NCBI GenBank assembly: GCA_011322445.1
Contig: DRMV01000017.1
Span: 1-42,745 of the forward strand
DNA: 42,745 nt
Source of the DNA: Chloroflexota bacterium
GTDB lineage: Bacteria; Chloroflexota; Anaerolineae; Anaerolineales; DRMV01
Reading direction: 5' to 3'
Shown here: positions 6,794-15,206 of the stretch, one piece after another
Numbering within the stretch: position 1 is the first letter of the stretch
Layout of the letters: the number at the start of each line of letters is the position of its first letter
Made by a program: the position numbers and the translations under genes
Notes under the pieces: generated by a model
Seen by the model: the letters and a program-made list of their open reading frames with translations, nothing else
What the model was told of the DNA's origin: nothing
The model's database searches: none

Positions 6794-7864
6794 GTGTCCC
6801 GCAAACTGTCTTCCCTCTTGCTGTTGGTGGCTGTCGCCGCCATGCTGCTGGCTGCCTGTGGTCAGGCTGCCACCCCCACGCCGCAGCCGACCGCGGTGCC
6901 CACCCAGGCGCCGCCTTCCCCGACGCCGTTGCCCCCCACCGCGACCCCCATCCCGCCCTCACCCACGCCGACGCCCATCGTGGTGAAAGACGGCCTGGGC
7001 AACACCATCACCCTTGAGGCCCCTCCCAAGCGCATCGTTTCCCTCGCACCCTCCATCACCGAAAGCCTGTTCGCCATTGGGGCCGGGAAGCAGGTGGTGG
7101 CACGCGACGACAATTCCAAGTACCCCGAAGCCGCGGCCAAACTGCCCAGCGTGGGCAGCCTGTGGGGGAACTTCCCGCTCGAAGCCATCGTCGCCCAGAA
7201 GCCCGACCTGGTCATTGCCGCCGAAATCACCTCTCCCGATCAGGTCAAGCAAATGCAAGATGCCGGCCTGACCGTTTTCTGGGTTGCCAACCCTAAAACC
7301 CTGGATGACCTCTACACCGCCCTGCGCACGCTGGCAAAAATCACCGGGCACGAAAAAGAGGCCGAGAAACTGATCGCCCAGATGCAGGAACGCGTGCAGA
7401 CCGTCGAAGACTCGCTCAAAGACGTCACCGACGAACCGCTGGTGTTCTATGAACTGGATGCCACGGATCCGGCCAACCCCTACACCGCCGGCCCTGGCAC
7501 CTTCATTTCCACACTCATCCAAATGGCAAAAGGCAAGAACGTGGGCGATGCGCTCTCGAAGCCCTGGGCGCAAATCAGCACCGAAGAACTGGTGAAGCAA
7601 AACCCCGACATCATCCTGCTGGCCGATGCGCCCTATGGCGTCACCTCCGAATCCGTCGCCAAGCGCGCCGGCTGGGATGCCATCAAAGCCGTCAAAGACG
7701 GCAAAGTGTACCCCTTCGACCCCAACTTGCTGAGCGTTCCCGGGCCGCGGCTGGTGGATGGCCTGGAAACCCTCGCGGTGATGCTGCACCCCGATGTGTT
7801 CTGCGCCCAAGACCTGACCAAGCACCTCGAGCAGAACCTCGTCGGTGCGGTGTGCCAACCGTAA
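6794..7864 (+). CDS. btuF: Cobalamin ABC transporter substrate-binding lipoprotein
   Basis: A 356-residue exported lipoprotein that should capture cobalamin or cobinamide outside the membrane and hand it to BtuCD. The signal peptide ends in the lipobox LAAC (19-22). A Pro/Thr-rich spacer (~27-60) follows, then a class III periplasmic-binding fold (~65-356) with VVKDGLGNTITL, RIVSLAPSITESLFAIGAG and DLVIAAE segments typical of BtuF/FecB. The GTG at 6794 follows AAGGAGG, while the in-frame upstream ATG lies inside the riboswitch. It is first behind the cobalamin riboswitch. Siderophore binding is the family alternative, but the riboswitch and the CobTSU genes favour B12. Confidence 0.92.
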   Translation: MSRKLSSLLLLVAVAAMLLAACGQAATPTPQPTAVPTQAPPSPTPLPPTATPIPPSPTPTPIVVKDGLGNTITLEAPPKRIVSLAPSITESLFAIGAGKQVVARDDNSKYPEAAAKLPSVGSLWGNFPLEAIVAQKPDLVIAAEITSPDQVKQMQDAGLTVFWVANPKTLDDLYTALRTLAKITGHEKEAEKLIAQMQERVQTVEDSLKDVTDEPLVFYELDATDPANPYTAGPGTFISTLIQMAKGKNVGDALSKPWAQISTEELVKQNPDIILLADAPYGVTSESVAKRAGWDAIKAVKDGKVYPFDPNLLSVPGPRLVDGLETLAVMLHPDVFCAQDLTKHLEQNLVGAVCQP

Positions 7865-7879
7865 CCCTGCGGCTTATCC

Positions 7880-7916
7880 AGGGGCGGGGATTTTGCCTCG
7901 CCCCCCTGATTTTTCC
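7880..7916 (+). terminator. Weak terminator-like hairpin between btuF and btuC
   Basis: GGGGCG (7881-7886) can pair with CGCCCC (7899-7904), followed after a few bases by TGATTTTT. It is likely partial and could give more binding protein than permease. Confidence 0.35.
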
Positions 7917-7918
7917 AC

Positions 7919-8938
7919 ATGCGTTCTTCTTTCAGGCGTGCACTTTTCCTCAACTTCAGCGTGCTTGCCCTTGCCCTGGTCCTAAGCGTTGCGGTCGGCT
8001 CGGTAAGCATTCCGCTGCGAGATTTGGCGCGCCTGCTGTGGGCAGGGGTGCGTGGCGCACCCCTGCCCGCCGACGTGCCCTCGTTCATGGCGGTCATCGT
8101 GTTCAAACTGCGCCTGCCGCACACAGCCTTAGTGCTGCTCACCGGTGCGGCGTTGGGTAGCAGCGGCGCGGCCTACCAGGGTGTGTTCCGCAACCCCTTA
8201 GCCGACCCTTACCTGCTGGGTGTGGCATCGGGCGCGGGCCTGGGCGCCGTCGCCGCGATTGCCCTTCAGGGGGAAAGCCTGACCGCAGGCGGCTTTCTCG
8301 TCCCAGGGGCGGCGTTTGTGGGCGCACTGCTCACGGTGGCGTTGGTGTATGCCCTGGCGCGGGTCGATGGCTACGTGCCGACCTCGACGCTCATCCTCGC
8401 GGGGGTGGCGTTGGGCGCGCTGGCCTCGGCGCTCACCTCGTTCCTCATGCTTCAATCGCAGGGCACGCTCCAGCGGGCCATCGTGTACCTGCTCGGCGGC
8501 GCACCGCTCAGCGGCTGGAAACCCGTCCTTGCCGTGTTGCCTTACTGGCTGGTCGGGGAAGCCATTCTGCTGGCCTCGGGCCACCCTCTCAACGTCCTTC
8601 AATTTGGGGAAGACCAGGCCCAGCAACTCGGCCTGAATGCCGGGCGCGCCAAACTTCTGATTCTGGGCGCGGCTTCCCTGGTCACTGCAGCAGCAGTGGC
8701 CTTTGCGGGCATCATCGGCTTTGTGGGGCTGGTGGTTCCCCACATCGCGCGGCTGCTCTGGGGCGAAGACTACCGCCGCCTCATCCCGCTTTCCCTTTTG
8801 GGCGGGGCCAGCGTGCTTTTGCTTTCCGACCTGCTGGCGCGCACCCTGTTGGCGCCCCAAACCCTGCCGGTGGGCATCGTGACAGCCCTCTTCGGCGCGC
8901 CGTTCTTCCTGTGGGTGCTTCAGCGCGCCAAGAAATGA
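7919..8938 (+). CDS. btuC: Cobalamin ABC transporter permease (FecCD family)
   Basis: A 339-residue polytopic membrane protein of the BtuC/FecCD family. Typical segments are LRLPHTALVLLTGAALGSSGAAYQGVFRNPLADPYLLG near residue 65, the LAGVALGALASALTSFLML helix, and FAGIIGFVGLVVPHIARLLWGEDYRRLIPLS, which contains the coupling region for the ATPase. About nine to ten helices are expected. The ATG at 7919 has no strong ribosome site. The stop overlaps the ATG of the next gene (ATGA). Substrate is inferred from the riboswitch and neighbours, as family members also carry iron-siderophores. Confidence 0.92.
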   Translation: MRSSFRRALFLNFSVLALALVLSVAVGSVSIPLRDLARLLWAGVRGAPLPADVPSFMAVIVFKLRLPHTALVLLTGAALGSSGAAYQGVFRNPLADPYLLGVASGAGLGAVAAIALQGESLTAGGFLVPGAAFVGALLTVALVYALARVDGYVPTSTLILAGVALGALASALTSFLMLQSQGTLQRAIVYLLGGAPLSGWKPVLAVLPYWLVGEAILLASGHPLNVLQFGEDQAQQLGLNAGRAKLLILGAASLVTAAAVAFAGIIGFVGLVVPHIARLLWGEDYRRLIPLSLLGGASVLLLSDLLARTLLAPQTLPVGIVTALFGAPFFLWVLQRAKK

Positions 8939-9783
8939 ACGCCGCGGGCTTTCCCACGCAATGGATGAATGATGCCATGAGCCTACAAATTCGCGATGTG
9001 ATTGCCGGGTACGGCGAGCGGGAAATTTTGCACCGCGTGAGCCTGGAAGTGGCGCGCGGCGAAGTCGTGGCGCTGGCCGGGCCCAACGGTGCCGGCAAGA
9101 GCACGCTGGTACGGGTAATCAGCGGTGTGCTGCGCCCGAAGCATGGCGCGGTGCAGTGGGAAGGCGCGGACCTGCTGGAATTGCCGCCGCGCGAGCGCGC
9201 CCGCCTGGTGGCGGTGGTGCCGCAGGCCCATCACCTGCCGCCGATGTTTACCGTGCGCCAGGCGGTGGCGCTGGGGCGCACGGCTTACCTTTCGTGGCTG
9301 GGCGCCTTAGGGGAAAGCGACCACGCCGCAGTTGAGCGCGCCCTGGCCCAAACCGATTTGCTCCCCCTCGCGGAGCGACCGCTGGGACACCTTTCCGGCG
9401 GCGAACAGCAGCGCGTGCTGCTGGCACGCGCGCTGGCGCAGGAAACGCCCCTCCTCTTGCTCGACGAGCCGACCACCCACCTCGACCTGCGGCACCAGGC
9501 CAACATTCTGGGGCTGGTGCGCCGCCTGAGCCGCGCACGCCGCATGGCCGTGCTGATGGTGGTACATGACCTCAACCTGGCTTCTCGCTTTGCCGACCGG
9601 CTGGCGCTGTTTGCCGAGGGGCGCGTCGTGCGCGTGGGTGCGCCTGCCGAGGTGCTGACCGCCGAAACCGTGTGGCAGGTTTATGGCACGCCCGTGGAAA
9701 TCTGGCGCAACGGCGACGGGCGGCCGGTGGTCTACCTCAAAACCCCCTCTGCACCGCAAAACGCCGAAACCCTGCAAACGTGA
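8935..9783 (+). CDS. btuD: Cobalamin ABC transporter ATP-binding protein
   Basis: ABC ATPase that powers the BtuC channel. Numbering from the ATG at 8935 (282 residues), Walker A GPNGAGKST is at 49-57, the Q-loop is in VVPQAHH, signature LSGGEQQR is at 153-160, Walker B LLLLDE is at 173-178 and the switch histidine is H211 (VVHDLN). These are complete. The ATG at 8935 overlaps the permease stop, suggesting coupling; ATG at 8977 (MSLQIRDV) would fit homologous N-termini better and is a fair alternative. The C-terminal ~35 residues form the extra tail typical of FecE/BtuD-like ATPases. Confidence 0.92.
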   Translation: MNAAGFPTQWMNDAMSLQIRDVIAGYGEREILHRVSLEVARGEVVALAGPNGAGKSTLVRVISGVLRPKHGAVQWEGADLLELPPRERARLVAVVPQAHHLPPMFTVRQAVALGRTAYLSWLGALGESDHAAVERALAQTDLLPLAERPLGHLSGGEQQRVLLARALAQETPLLLLDEPTTHLDLRHQANILGLVRRLSRARRMAVLMVVHDLNLASRFADRLALFAEGRVVRVGAPAEVLTAETVWQVYGTPVEIWRNGDGRPVVYLKTPSAPQNAETLQT

Positions 9784-9801
9784 TTTTCCGGAGGGTTCCC
9801 C

Positions 9802-10866
9802 ATGACCGACCTCTCCTTCACCCCCAAATTTGCCATTCCCCCGCTCGACGAGGCGGCAGCCCGGGCCGCGCAAGCCCGCCAGGCGCAACTCACCAAGCCC
9901 GCGGGCAGCCTGGGGCGGCTGGAAGACCTCGCCATCCGCCTCGCGGCGATGACAGGCGAAGCGACCCCACGCCTGGAGCACAAGGTGGTGCTGGTGTTCG
10001 CCGCCGACCACGGCGTCACCGCGGAAGGCGTCAGCGCCTACCCCGCAGAAGTGACAGCGCAAATGGTGCTCAACTTCGTGCACGGTGGCGCGGCCATCAG
10101 CGTGCTTTCCCGCTTCACCCACAGCCGCCTCAAGGTGGTGGATGTCGGCGTGGCAGCCGACCTGCCGCCCGCGCCCAACCTGCTGGCGCGCAAAATCGCC
10201 CCCGGCACGGGCAACATCGTCCGCGAGCCTGCCATGAGCCGCGAGCAAGCCTGGGCTGCCCTGGAAGCCGGGGCCGACGTCGTGGCCGAGGAAGCCGAAG
10301 AGGGGCTGGATATCCTCGTGCTGGGCGAAATGGGCATCGGGAACACAACCGCCGCGGCCGCGGTGGCCTGCGCGCTCGGCGGCTTCCCGCCGGAGGAGCT
10401 CGTGGGGCGCGGCACCGGCATTGACAACGCCAGACGCCAACACAAGGTCGCCGTGGTGCAACGCGCCTTAGCGCGGGCTGCTGTTTCGCCCACCGACCCC
10501 ATTGGTGTGTTGGAACACCTGGGCGGCTACGAAATCGGCGCCATGGCCGGGGCCATGCTGGCCGCGGCCCAGCGGCGCGTGCCCATTTTGCTGGACGGTT
10601 TCATCGCCACAGCCGCCGCGATGCTCGCCGCAGCCCTTGCCCCCGACATCCGCCATTACCTGATCGCAGCCCACCTTTCCGAAGAACAAGGCCACGGCCA
10701 GATGTTGGACTTCCTTGGCATGGAGCCGCTGCTACAATTGAACATGCGCCTGGGCGAAGGCAGTGGCGCGGCGCTGGCGCTGCCCATCGTGGAAGCCGCG
10801 ACGCGCCTGCACGCCGAGATGGCGACCTTCAGCGAAGCCGGCGTTGCCGAAAAGGTCGCCGCATGA
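9802..10866 (+). CDS. cobT: Nicotinate-nucleotide--dimethylbenzimidazole phosphoribosyltransferase
   Basis: CobT activates the lower-ligand base: nicotinate mononucleotide plus 5,6-dimethylbenzimidazole gives alpha-ribazole-5'-phosphate. The 354-residue length is standard. Family segments seen are TKPAGSLGRLEDLA (~31-44), VFAADHGVTAEGVSAYP, the GEMGIGNTTAAAAV loop and RGTGID, and C-terminal MRLGEGSGAALALPIVEAA carrying the catalytic-glutamate region. GGAGGG precedes the ATG at 9802. It begins 18 bases after the transporter operon and its stop overlaps the cobS start, so it belongs to the riboswitch transcript. Confidence 0.96.
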   Translation: MTDLSFTPKFAIPPLDEAAARAAQARQAQLTKPAGSLGRLEDLAIRLAAMTGEATPRLEHKVVLVFAADHGVTAEGVSAYPAEVTAQMVLNFVHGGAAISVLSRFTHSRLKVVDVGVAADLPPAPNLLARKIAPGTGNIVREPAMSREQAWAALEAGADVVAEEAEEGLDILVLGEMGIGNTTAAAAVACALGGFPPEELVGRGTGIDNARRQHKVAVVQRALARAAVSPTDPIGVLEHLGGYEIGAMAGAMLAAAQRRVPILLDGFIATAAAMLAAALAPDIRHYLIAAHLSEEQGHGQMLDFLGMEPLLQLNMRLGEGSGAALALPIVEAATRLHAEMATFSEAGVAEKVAA

Positions 10867-11624
10867 TGGCCGCGTGGCGACGCCTGGCCCGCGGCTGGGG
10901 CGCGGCGGTGCGCTTCCTGACCGTGTTGCCATGGGGGCGGTGGGAAGCCGACGCGCCGGAAGATCTCGGCTGCGCGGCGGCGCTCTTCCCGCTGGTGGGG
11001 GCGCTGATAGGGCTGGGTGTGGCGGGAACCCGGGCTGCCGTGCTTGCCCTGGGCGCCTCGCCCGCCCTGGCCGCGGCGCTGGCTTTAGTGGCCTGGGTTG
11101 CCCTTACCGGCGGCCTGCACCTGGACGGCTTGATGGATGCCGCCGACGGCCTGCTCGGCGGCCAAACAGCGGCCCGGCGGCTGGAAATCATGCGCGATGA
11201 GCGCGTGGGCGCTTTTGGCGTGCTGGCGGCAGGGTTGGTTTTGCTGACCAAATACGCCGCGCTGCAAACCGCACCCGGGGCGGGGGTGGTGCTGGCCGCC
11301 ACCACAGGCCGCTGGATGCTCACCACCGCGATGGCGCGCTTTCCCTACGCCCGCCCCCAGGGGCTGGGTGGCATGTGGCATGCCCAGGTCACGCGACGCT
11401 CGTGGTGGGCAGCAACCGCCGTCACGCTCGCGATCGCGCTGCTCTGGCCGGAAGCGCGTTTATGGGCCGCCCTGGCGGCGGGGGCGCTGGCGGGCTGGTG
11501 GCTCGCGCGGTGGGCTTCCCGGCGCATTCCCGGCCTCACCGGCGACGTCTACGGCGGCCTGGCAGAACTCACCGAGAGCGTGGTCCTCGTCGCGGCAGCC
11601 TGGCTCGTGGCCTGGCCCGGCTAA
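10863..11624 (+). CDS. cobS: Adenosylcobinamide-GDP ribazoletransferase
   Basis: CobS (cobalamin synthase) joins adenosylcobinamide-GDP and alpha-ribazole(-phosphate) at the membrane, the last step of nucleotide-loop assembly. The 253-residue protein is hydrophobic with about six helices. The Asp-rich catalytic motif lies in GGLHLDGLMDAADGLLGG (~80-97), and AARRLEIMRDERVGAFGV follows as expected. ATG at 10863 overlaps the cobT stop. It sits between cobT and cobU, the classic order for this module. Confidence 0.95.
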   Translation: MMAAWRRLARGWGAAVRFLTVLPWGRWEADAPEDLGCAAALFPLVGALIGLGVAGTRAAVLALGASPALAAALALVAWVALTGGLHLDGLMDAADGLLGGQTAARRLEIMRDERVGAFGVLAAGLVLLTKYAALQTAPGAGVVLAATTGRWMLTTAMARFPYARPQGLGGMWHAQVTRRSWWAATAVTLAIALLWPEARLWAALAAGALAGWWLARWASRRIPGLTGDVYGGLAELTESVVLVAAAWLVAWPG

Positions 11625-11637
11625 TTTGAGGTCATCC

Positions 11638-12204
11638 ATGCCTTTCCCAAAAACGCTCACTTTGATTTTAGGCGGCGCGCGCAGCGGCAAATCGTCGCAC
11701 GCGCTGGCGTTGGCGCGCACGCGGGCGCAGCGGGTGGTGTTTGTCGCCACGGCCACTGCGGGCGACGACGAAATGGCCGCACGCATTGCCCGTCACCAGG
11801 CCGAGCGCCCCCCACAGTGGGAGACGCGTGAACTGCCGCGCGCGGTCGGCAGGGCGCTGGAAGCCGCCCCGCCCCAGGCCGACTTGCTCTTGCTGGATGA
11901 TCTCACTTTGCTGGTCAGCAACGTGTTGCTTGCCGCGGTGGGAGAAGCCGATCCCGCCGCGCTGGCCGTGCAGGAGAACGCCCGCCGCGCGGTGGACGAT
12001 GAAATAGAAGCCTTGCTCCACGCCTACCACAACCTGCCGCTGGCATGGATTGTCGTTTCCAACGAAGTGGGGTGGGGGTTGGTGCCCGCCTCACCGTTGG
12101 GGCGGCTCTACCGCGACCTGCTGGGCTGGGCCAACCGCCGCCTTGCAGCCGAGGCCGACGAGGTGCTGCTCATGGTGGCAGGCCTTCCCATGCAGGTGAA
12201 ATAG
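11638..12204 (+). CDS. cobU: Adenosylcobinamide kinase / adenosylcobinamide-phosphate guanylyltransferase
   Basis: CobU phosphorylates adenosylcobinamide and then transfers GMP to give adenosylcobinamide-GDP, the CobS substrate. At 188 residues it is normal in length. The P-loop GGARSGKS is at 12-19, FVATATAGDDEMAARIARHQAERP carries the active-site histidine region, LLLDDLTLLVSN is the Walker B-like strand, and VSNEVGWGLVP with GRLYRDLLGWANRRLA is the family C-terminus. ATG at 11638 was chosen because it directly starts the first strand; the longer frame overlaps cobS. With CobT and CobS it completes salvage from cobinamide. Confidence 0.95.
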   Translation: MPFPKTLTLILGGARSGKSSHALALARTRAQRVVFVATATAGDDEMAARIARHQAERPPQWETRELPRAVGRALEAAPPQADLLLLDDLTLLVSNVLLAAVGEADPAALAVQENARRAVDDEIEALLHAYHNLPLAWIVVSNEVGWGLVPASPLGRLYRDLLGWANRRLAAEADEVLLMVAGLPMQVK

Positions 12205-12327
12205 GGGGAAACCCACCGCGCGCGCAACCCACGCGCCGCCAAAATAAGGCTCAGTCCCAATGGGTCTAACCCATCCAGGGCATTCGCCGGGCCGCGTCGG
12301 TTGGGTGATTCTCCAACGCCTGGCTCC

Positions 12328-12351
12328 CTGCCTTGCTGGCAGCATGTTTTT
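12328..12351 (+). terminator. Short terminator-like hairpin after cobU
   Basis: CTGCC (12328-12332) pairs with GGCAG (12338-12342), followed by CATGTTTTT. It overlaps the -35 element of the next promoter. It is only a five-pair stem and likely leaky. Confidence 0.4.
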
Positions 12352-12361
12352 GTGTTATCAT
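12333..12361 (+). promoter_or_regulatory. Sigma-70-type promoter of the metal module
   Basis: TTGCTG (12333-12338) and TATCAT (12356-12361) are 17 bases apart. The operator at 12363-12376 lies directly downstream, so bound repressor would cover the start site. Confidence 0.55.
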
Positions 12362-12362
12362 C

Positions 12363-12376
12363 TGAATATCTGTTCA
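12363..12376 (+). promoter_or_regulatory. Candidate ArsR-family operator
   Basis: TGAATATCTGTTCA is an imperfect palindrome (TGAAyA-N2-TGTTCA, five of six half-site positions paired). It lies between the -10 box and the ribosome site of the ArsR gene, the usual place for SmtB/CzrA autoregulation. Confidence 0.55.
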
Positions 12377-12409
12377 TACAATCATGCAAATACCATCCCA
12401 GGAGGTACG

Positions 12410-12706
12410 ATGGCTCCCCTTTTGGAAACAGAAGCCGCGGAACGGCTGGCCGAAATGTTCCGCACCCTCAGCGACCCCACCCGCCTGCGCCTCATCGCCG
12501 CCCTGCAGGATGGCGAAGTCAACGTCAGGCAACTGGCGGCGATGGTGGGCATCAGCGAGTCGGCGGCTTCCCATCAACTGCGCAACCTGCGGCAAATGCG
12601 CCTGGTGCGGGCGCGCAGGCAAGGGCGCGAGGTGTATTACGCCCTGGATGACGAACACGTCCTGGATCTGTTCCAGCGCGGGCTGGCGCACATCCGCCAC
12701 GATTGA
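12410..12706 (+). CDS. ArsR/SmtB-family metal-sensing repressor (CzrA-like)
   Basis: A 98-residue winged-helix repressor that should release DNA on metal binding. The recognition helix lies in VRQLAAMVGISESAASHQLRNL (39-60) and the wing in RLVRARRQGREVYYAL. It has no cysteine, so thiol sensing of arsenic or lead is unlikely. The last helix has D81-x-H83-x10-H94-x2-H97, the exact spacing of the alpha-5 zinc/cobalt site of CzrA (D84, H86, H97, H100). GGAGG lies 5 bases before the ATG at 12410. It is followed within 28 bases by the metal ATPase gene. Zn(II) or Co(II) sensing is a strong inference. Confidence 0.9.
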   Translation: MAPLLETEAAERLAEMFRTLSDPTRLRLIAALQDGEVNVRQLAAMVGISESAASHQLRNLRQMRLVRARRQGREVYYALDDEHVLDLFQRGLAHIRHD

Positions 12707-12733
12707 CCCCCGCATTTCCAAAGGAAACAACCG

Positions 12734-15124
12734 ATGCAGGAAAAAACCGTAGAAGTCGAGGCCACCCTGGTCTTGCCGGACATTGAAGACGAAACCGACG
12801 AATGCCTTGTGCGTTTTGCCGATGCCCTGCGGGCGCGCAAGGGCATTGTGCATGTGCACCTGGAACGCGACGAGCAGCCTTTGCGGGTGTGCATTCACTA
12901 CGACCCGCGGCGGGTTTCGCTGGAAACCGTGCGCCGGATGGCGCAGGACGTCGGCGGGCAACTGCTGGCGCGCTACCGCCACGACAGCATTCCTTTCGAG
13001 GGAATGCGCCAAGCCGACGAAGCCCCTGCCCTGCGCCGCGCCCTGGAACGCCTGCCAGGGATGCTGCACGCCGATGTCAACTACGCCGCCGGGCTGGCCT
13101 TCGTGGCTTACGACCGCGAGGTGCTTTCCCCGCAGCAAATTGCTGCCGCCATGCAGGCGCTGAACATCCGGCCTGTGGACTGGCCGCCGGAGCCCGACGA
13201 GGAAGGCCATGAGCACGGCAGCGCCCCCGCTTTCCTGCCTCACTGGGTGCGAGAGCGGTGGGAACTTCTCCTGGTGGGGCTGGCCGGTGGCTTCCTGCTG
13301 GTGGGCTGGGTGGGGCAAACCTTCCTGGGGCTGCCGGAACCCGTGGCCGTGGCCCTTTTCCTGCTGGCCTACCTGACCGGCGGGTACGACATCGCCACCC
13401 ACGCCATTCCAGGGCTTTTTCGGGGCAACTTCGATACCGACGTTCTGATGCTGGCGGCGGCGGCAGGAGCCGCCGTGTTGGGGCAATGGGCCGAAGGCGC
13501 CTTCCTGCTCTTTCTGTTTAGCCTGGGGCACGCCGGCGAGCACTACGCCTTAGACCGCGCCCGCAATGCGGTCAACGCGCTGGGGGAAATGATGCCCAAA
13601 ACCGCACGCGTCAAAGAAGGGGAACGCATCGTCGAGCGCCCGGTCGCCCGCCTGAAGATCGGCGACCACGTCATCGTCCGCCCCGGCGACCGCGTGCCGG
13701 TGGACGGCGAAGTGGTGGCAGGCAACAGCGCGGTCGACCAAAGCCCCATCACCGGCGAAAGCGTGCCGGTGCCCAAAGCCCCCGGCGACGAGGTCTTCGC
13801 GGGCACGGTCAACCACGATGCCGTTTTGGAAGTCAAGGTAACCCGCCGGGCCAAAGACACCACCCTGGCGCGCATCATGCAGATGGTCGCCGAAGCCCAG
13901 AGCCAGCAAAGCCCTACCCAGCGGTTCGTGGAAAAATTCACCGCCCGTTTCGTTCCGGCCGTGCTGCTGTTCGTGCTGGCGGTGGTCGCCGTGCCGCCGC
14001 TGATCGGCTGGATGCCGCTGCGGGAAAGTTTCTACCGCGGCATGTTGCTGCTGGTGGCGGCTTCGCCCTGCGCCCTGGCGTTGGGCACCCCGGCGGCCGT
14101 GCTGGCGGGCATCGCTCAGGCCGCGCGGCACGGCGTGCTGATCAAAGGCGGCGTGCATCTGGAAAACCTGGGCGCGCTGCGTGTGATGGCCTTCGACAAA
14201 ACGGGCACCCTCACCGAGGGGAAATTTACCATCACCGACCTGCTCCCCCTGGACGGCACCAGCGCCGAAGCGTTGCTGCGGGTGGCCGGCGCGGTAGAGC
14301 AAGGCTCCAGCCACCCGCTGGCGCAGGCCGTGGTGGAAACCGCCCGCGAGCGCGGGCTGGAACTCCCCGTGGCCGAGAAGGTGGAAAACATCAGCGGGCG
14401 CGGCGTGCGCGGCGAAGTGGAAGGCCAGCCCGTGTGGGTTGGCTCGCTGCGGCTGTTCCAGGAGATGGACGGCGGCGCGCCCGACCGGCTGGCCGAAACC
14501 GTGGCCGCGTTGGAAGCCGAAGGCAAAACCACCATGGCCGTGCGCGCCGGCGACCGCTTCCTGGGGGTGCTGGCACTGGCCGACGCCCCCCGCCCCGGCG
14601 TCCGGGCCACGCTGCAGGCCCTGCTGGAACTGGGCATCCGCAAACTCGTGATGCTGACGGGCGACAACCCGGCCGTCGCCCGCCGCATTGCCGCAGAAGT
14701 GGATGTGACCGATGTGCGCGCCGGCCTGCTGCCCGGCCAAAAACTGGAAGCCATCCGCGAACTGCAGGTCGAGCACGGGGCGGTGGCGATGATCGGCGAC
14801 GGGGTGAACGACGCCCCTGCCCTGGCCACCGCGACCGTCGGCATTGCCATGGGCGGGGCGGGCACAGCCGTGGCGCTGGAAACCGCCGATGTGGCCCTGA
14901 TGGCCGACGATTTGAGCAAACTGCCCTTCGCGGTGGGGCTGAGCCGCGCCAGCCGCGCCGTCATCCGGCAAAACCTGGCCGTTTCCCTCGGCGTGATTTT
15001 CCTGCTGCTCGCAACCTCCGTTTTCGGCCGGATGGACCTCAGCGGCGCGGTGGTGCTCCACGAAGGCAGCAGCATCGTGGTGGTGCTCAACGCCCTGCGC
15101 CTGCTGCGCTTCGCAGAAGGATGA
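12734..15124 (+). CDS. P1B-4-type heavy-metal exporting ATPase (Co/Zn/Fe class)
   Basis: A 796-residue metal-translocating P-type ATPase exporting a divalent metal. The membrane metal motif is SPC (~445-447, VAASPCALALG) instead of the CPC of Cu and Zn/Cd/Pb pumps, and HEGSS (~776) is in the last helices; both mark subgroup P1B-4, whose members move Co2+, Zn2+ or Fe2+. The catalytic parts are complete: ITGESVPV, DKTGTLTEG (~489), SSHPLAQAV and GDGVNDAPAL. The N-terminus carries two degenerate ferredoxin-like domains (~8-75 and ~85-150) with no CxxC, then a short His/Glu patch (EEGHEHG). It has about eight helices. It is likely co-transcribed with the ArsR gene. Confidence 0.92.
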   Translation: MQEKTVEVEATLVLPDIEDETDECLVRFADALRARKGIVHVHLERDEQPLRVCIHYDPRRVSLETVRRMAQDVGGQLLARYRHDSIPFEGMRQADEAPALRRALERLPGMLHADVNYAAGLAFVAYDREVLSPQQIAAAMQALNIRPVDWPPEPDEEGHEHGSAPAFLPHWVRERWELLLVGLAGGFLLVGWVGQTFLGLPEPVAVALFLLAYLTGGYDIATHAIPGLFRGNFDTDVLMLAAAAGAAVLGQWAEGAFLLFLFSLGHAGEHYALDRARNAVNALGEMMPKTARVKEGERIVERPVARLKIGDHVIVRPGDRVPVDGEVVAGNSAVDQSPITGESVPVPKAPGDEVFAGTVNHDAVLEVKVTRRAKDTTLARIMQMVAEAQSQQSPTQRFVEKFTARFVPAVLLFVLAVVAVPPLIGWMPLRESFYRGMLLLVAASPCALALGTPAAVLAGIAQAARHGVLIKGGVHLENLGALRVMAFDKTGTLTEGKFTITDLLPLDGTSAEALLRVAGAVEQGSSHPLAQAVVETARERGLELPVAEKVENISGRGVRGEVEGQPVWVGSLRLFQEMDGGAPDRLAETVAALEAEGKTTMAVRAGDRFLGVLALADAPRPGVRATLQALLELGIRKLVMLTGDNPAVARRIAAEVDVTDVRAGLLPGQKLEAIRELQVEHGAVAMIGDGVNDAPALATATVGIAMGGAGTAVALETADVALMADDLSKLPFAVGLSRASRAVIRQNLAVSLGVIFLLLATSVFGRMDLSGAVVLHEGSSIVVVLNALRLLRFAEG

Positions 15125-15141
15125 CCGGGAACGCTTTCCCC

Positions 15142-15171
15142 CTGGCAAAAGCGGCGCATTGGGTGTATAAA
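15142..15171 (+). promoter_or_regulatory. Candidate promoter for the His-tailed small protein
   Basis: CTGGCA (15142-15147) and TATAAA (15166-15171) are 18 bases apart and the start codon is 35 bases further on. Read-through from the ATPase gene is also possible. Confidence 0.4.
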
Positions 15172-15206
15172 AGCCTCCGCAGCCACACATGCCCCAAGGA
15201 GCCAGG

